Source: DATDPM01 sp963841995
GTDB taxonomy: Bacteria > Pseudomonadota > Alphaproteobacteria > DATDPM01
Direction: 5' to 3'
NCBI GenBank assembly: GCA_963841995.1
Contig: CAWJEX010000021.1
Location: 210,909 to 274,908 of the forward strand
Length of the DNA stretch: 64,000 nt
The notes beneath the pieces were generated by a model that saw only the letters and a program-made list of their open reading frames with translations, made no database searches and was not told the origin of the DNA. Each line of letters begins with the position of its first letter. The first letter of the stretch is position 1. Position numbers and translations under genes: made by a program. Positions 61,893-64,000 of this stretch are shown one piece after another.

Positions 61893-62981
61893 TTGATCGA
61901 TTTTTCCAGGTTGGCCATGCCGCTGCTGCGCCTATTGCCGCCCGAGTGGGCGCATCGGGCGACGATCGCTGCGCTTCGTCTGGGCTTGGGACCGAGATCA
62001 TCGCGTGGCGACGATCCGATCCTGGCCCAACATCTTTGGGGATTGGATTTTCCGAACCCGATCGGGCTCGCCGCCGGCTTCGATAAGGACGGCGAGGCGA
62101 TGGATGCGATGCTCGATGTCGGGTTCGGTTTCGTCGAGGTTGGAACCGTGACGCCGCGCCCACAGGGCGGGAATCCGAAGCCGCGGCTCTTTCGTCTCGC
62201 AAACGACGAAGCCGTCATCAACCGGCTCGGCTTCAACAGTCAGGGCAGTGCTGCGGTACGGGTGCGCTTGGCCCGGCGCTGGCAGCCGGGCAACCGCCGC
62301 GGGATCGTGGGCATCAATGTCGGCCGCAATCGCGACAGCGACGACGCCGCCCTGGATTACGCCGAAGGGCTGAAGGCGCTGGGCAGCTTTGCCGATTATG
62401 CGGTGATGAATATTTCGTCCCCGAATACACCGGGCCTGCGCAATCTTCAGGAGCGCGCTCATATGGCCGATCTGGTTGCGCGGGTCCGCGCCGCGCGGGA
62501 GGAGCTCGAATCGTCCGGGGCGAGGGCCGGAGGCGCCCCGCTGCCGCTTCTGTTTAAGATCGCCCCCGATCTTTCATTGGCGCAGCTGGAAGGCATTGCC
62601 GCCGCGGCCCTCCAAGGCGGGATCGACGGGCTCATTGTCTCGAACACCACGATCACGCGGCCGCACGGCCTCAAAAGCCCCGATCGCGACGAAGTCGGGG
62701 GATTGAGCGGCGCACCGTTATTCGCCCTTTCGACCGAGATCCTTCGAATTCTGTTCCGCCTGACGGCGGGGAAGATCCCTCTGATCGGCGTCGGCGGAAT
62801 TCGAACCGGCCAAGACGTCTACACCAAGATCCGGGCCGGCGCCTCGCTGGTTCAGCTGTACACCGCGCTGATCTATCGGGGGCCAGGATTGGTTGCGGCG
62901 CTCAAAGCCGAGCTCGCCGGACGCTTGCGCCGGGATGGATTTGCCTCGGTGGCCGCTGCGGTCGGCGCCGACAGCCGTTAA
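61893..62981 (+). CDS. pyrD: Dihydroorotate dehydrogenase (quinone), class 2
   Basis: Oxidises dihydroorotate to orotate in pyrimidine synthesis, passing electrons to quinone at the inner membrane. The product has the class 2 N-terminal membrane-contact helices (LAMPLLRLLPPEWAHRATI), FMN-site text NPIGLAAGFDKDGEAM and NRLGFNSQG, the catalytic-Ser motif NISSPNTPGLRNLQ, IVSNTTITRP, and GVGGIRTGQDVYTKIRAGASLVQLYTAL at the phosphate site. A TTG at 61893 follows GGGGGA by eight bases and gives 362 residues; the frame opens at 61734 but the extra part is unlike the family. Confidence 0.95.
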   Translation: MIDFSRLAMPLLRLLPPEWAHRATIAALRLGLGPRSSRGDDPILAQHLWGLDFPNPIGLAAGFDKDGEAMDAMLDVGFGFVEVGTVTPRPQGGNPKPRLFRLANDEAVINRLGFNSQGSAAVRVRLARRWQPGNRRGIVGINVGRNRDSDDAALDYAEGLKALGSFADYAVMNISSPNTPGLRNLQERAHMADLVARVRAAREELESSGARAGGAPLPLLFKIAPDLSLAQLEGIAAAALQGGIDGLIVSNTTITRPHGLKSPDRDEVGGLSGAPLFALSTEILRILFRLTAGKIPLIGVGGIRTGQDVYTKIRAGASLVQLYTALIYRGPGLVAALKAELAGRLRRDGFASVAAAVGADSR

Positions 62982-63134
62982 CCACGGCCCCCGCGGCGGC
63001 CCCCTGAAAATCGCAGCTTTTCCGCGGAAAGCCTTGGCTGTGCGGAGCTTCCGGGTGGGTCCAAATGACCTCCTCGTTAACCTTATTTCAAGACCTGAAC
63101 GGCCACACTTCGGCCCGTCATTATTGGGGGCGAA

Positions 63135-64000
63135 ATGCCGTTTTTGTTCCATACCATCATCTTCCTTTCCTACGCCTCGATGGCGGCCGCGGTCGCCTTG
63201 ATGCTGCCGCAGAACGTTCCCGGATTTGACAGCAACATGTCGGCGGTGGCCGGGGGCGTGGTGCTGGTTGCCTGCGCATTGCTGCATGAGGCTTATGTCC
63301 GACTCGATGAACGCCGCCAATTGTTGGGCGAGGTCGGATCCTTGCGCGAAAGCCAGCACGGCGTCATGGAAGAGCTGTCGCGGGCGCGCGGCGAAACGCG
63401 CGGCATTTTCGAAGCGCTCGAAGGAGCGGGGGCGAAGGGCAGGTCCAAGCCCGATCTCAACGAGGTCATCGCCGAAGTTAAAGTCCTCGAAAAACTCGTG
63501 GAGCAACTTTCCAAACGCGAGCCCGGGCCGGAACAAGACGCGGAGCAGCGGTCGGAGTCGGAGCGCAAAGGCGCTCCCGTGCTGCGCATTGCGATGGATC
63601 TCGAACCAAAGCAGATTCTGGACAAGGTGCGCCAAGGCCTGAATACCGGCCGCGTCGATTTATTCCTGCAGCCGATCGTCAGCCTGCCGCAGCGGCGCAC
63701 CCGCCACTACGAATGTTTCTCGCGAATTCGCGTTGCAGACGACCTGATGATTGTGCCCGATCAGTATATCGGGCTGGCCGAACGCGAAGGGCTGATCGGC
63801 GCCATCGACAACATGTTGCTGTTCCGCTGCGTACAGCTGGTTCGGAAATGCCAGGCCCGCAAACGGAATGTCGGCTTCTTCTGCAACATTTCCTCTCACA
63901 GCCTCAGCGACAAGCCGTTCTTGCAGGACTTCAGCCAGTTCCTGGCGCTCAACACCAATCTCGCCGGAAATCTGGTTTTCGAATTGACCCAGTCGGCGGT
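63135..64000 (+). CDS. EAL-domain membrane protein, 3' end outside the window
   Basis: From ATG 63135 the frame stays open to the window edge (288 residues seen). Two membrane helices (residues about 5-22 and 38-52) are followed by a coiled-coil-like charged region (about 55-140) and the start of an EAL domain: RVDLFLQPIVSLPQRRTRHYE corresponds to the substrate-binding start, but the canonical EAL tripeptide reads YECFSRI here, so Glu is kept and Ala-Leu are replaced. EAL domains hydrolyse cyclic di-GMP or bind it when degenerate. The rest of the catalytic residues lie outside the window. Confidence 0.85.
   Translation, partial: MPFLFHTIIFLSYASMAAAVALMLPQNVPGFDSNMSAVAGGVVLVACALLHEAYVRLDERRQLLGEVGSLRESQHGVMEELSRARGETRGIFEALEGAGAKGRSKPDLNEVIAEVKVLEKLVEQLSKREPGPEQDAEQRSESERKGAPVLRIAMDLEPKQILDKVRQGLNTGRVDLFLQPIVSLPQRRTRHYECFSRIRVADDLMIVPDQYIGLAEREGLIGAIDNMLLFRCVQLVRKCQARKRNVGFFCNISSHSLSDKPFLQDFSQFLALNTNLAGNLVFELTQSA

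Overview
The window (about 60% G+C) comes from an alphaproteobacterium with one-carbon metabolism, most likely a Hyphomicrobiales methylotroph or methanotroph. The main grounds are a tetrahydromethanopterin (H4MPT) formaldehyde-oxidation locus, a nearly complete hopanoid locus, a class I lysyl-tRNA synthetase and CIRCE-controlled groESL. No methanol or methane oxidation enzyme lies in the window, so genus and substrate cannot be fixed.

Layout. 1-12.7 kb: C1 locus. A HisA-like gene (cut by the window edge) runs convergent to fae. On the minus strand, reading towards fae, are mptG, mtdB, an ATP-grasp gene, mch, a RimK-type ligase and a CitG/MdcB-like gene. Divergently, a pterin-carbinolamine-dehydratase-like gene is followed by fhcB-fhcA-fhcD-fhcC with overlapping start and stop codons. 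Together they carry formaldehyde through methylene-, methenyl- and formyl-H4MPT to formate and make parts of the cofactors. 12.9-14.0 kb: two tandem paralogues of a small HEXXH protein. 14.1-30.0 kb: hopanoid and isoprenoid locus: hpnM, hpnN, hpnA, ispH, hpnH, then on the opposite strand hpnB, hpnC, dxs, hpnD, hpnE, shc, hpnG. This makes precursors, squalene, the hopene ring and the adenosyl side chain, and exports hopanoids. 30.4-33.0 kb: an outer-membrane barrel protein behind a sigma-54-like promoter, and ctaA. 33.2-42.5 kb: assimilatory sulfate reduction (cysI, cysH, cysD, cysNC) with a 1165-residue flavoprotein that may belong to the same pathway. 42.5-45.7 kb: a GST, CIRCE-groES-groEL, a terminator, and the 5' remnant of a group II intron directly behind that terminator. 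45.7-50.6 kb: two PAS histidine kinases and a response regulator. 50.9-55.9 kb: Stf0 sulfotransferase, isoaspartyl-methyltransferase-like gene, lysS, pentapeptide-repeat gene. 56.2-58.1 kb: an IS1595-family element with 26-bp inverted ends, a perfect 8-bp target duplication and a toxin-antitoxin pair inside. 58.2-61.4 kb: accessory stretch of A+T-rich DNA, small unknown genes, a HEPN-like gene and a phage-type S24 repressor. 61.4-64.0 kb: small unknown gene, pyrD, and the start of an EAL-domain membrane protein.

Quality warning. Several otherwise intact genes, including dxs, groEL and cysNC, carry one net +1 frameshift; hpnN has two shifts and the HEPN-like gene one. Because essential genes are hit and both sides of each shift are well conserved, sequence or assembly errors are the simplest reading. 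No tRNA, rRNA or CRISPR array was seen.
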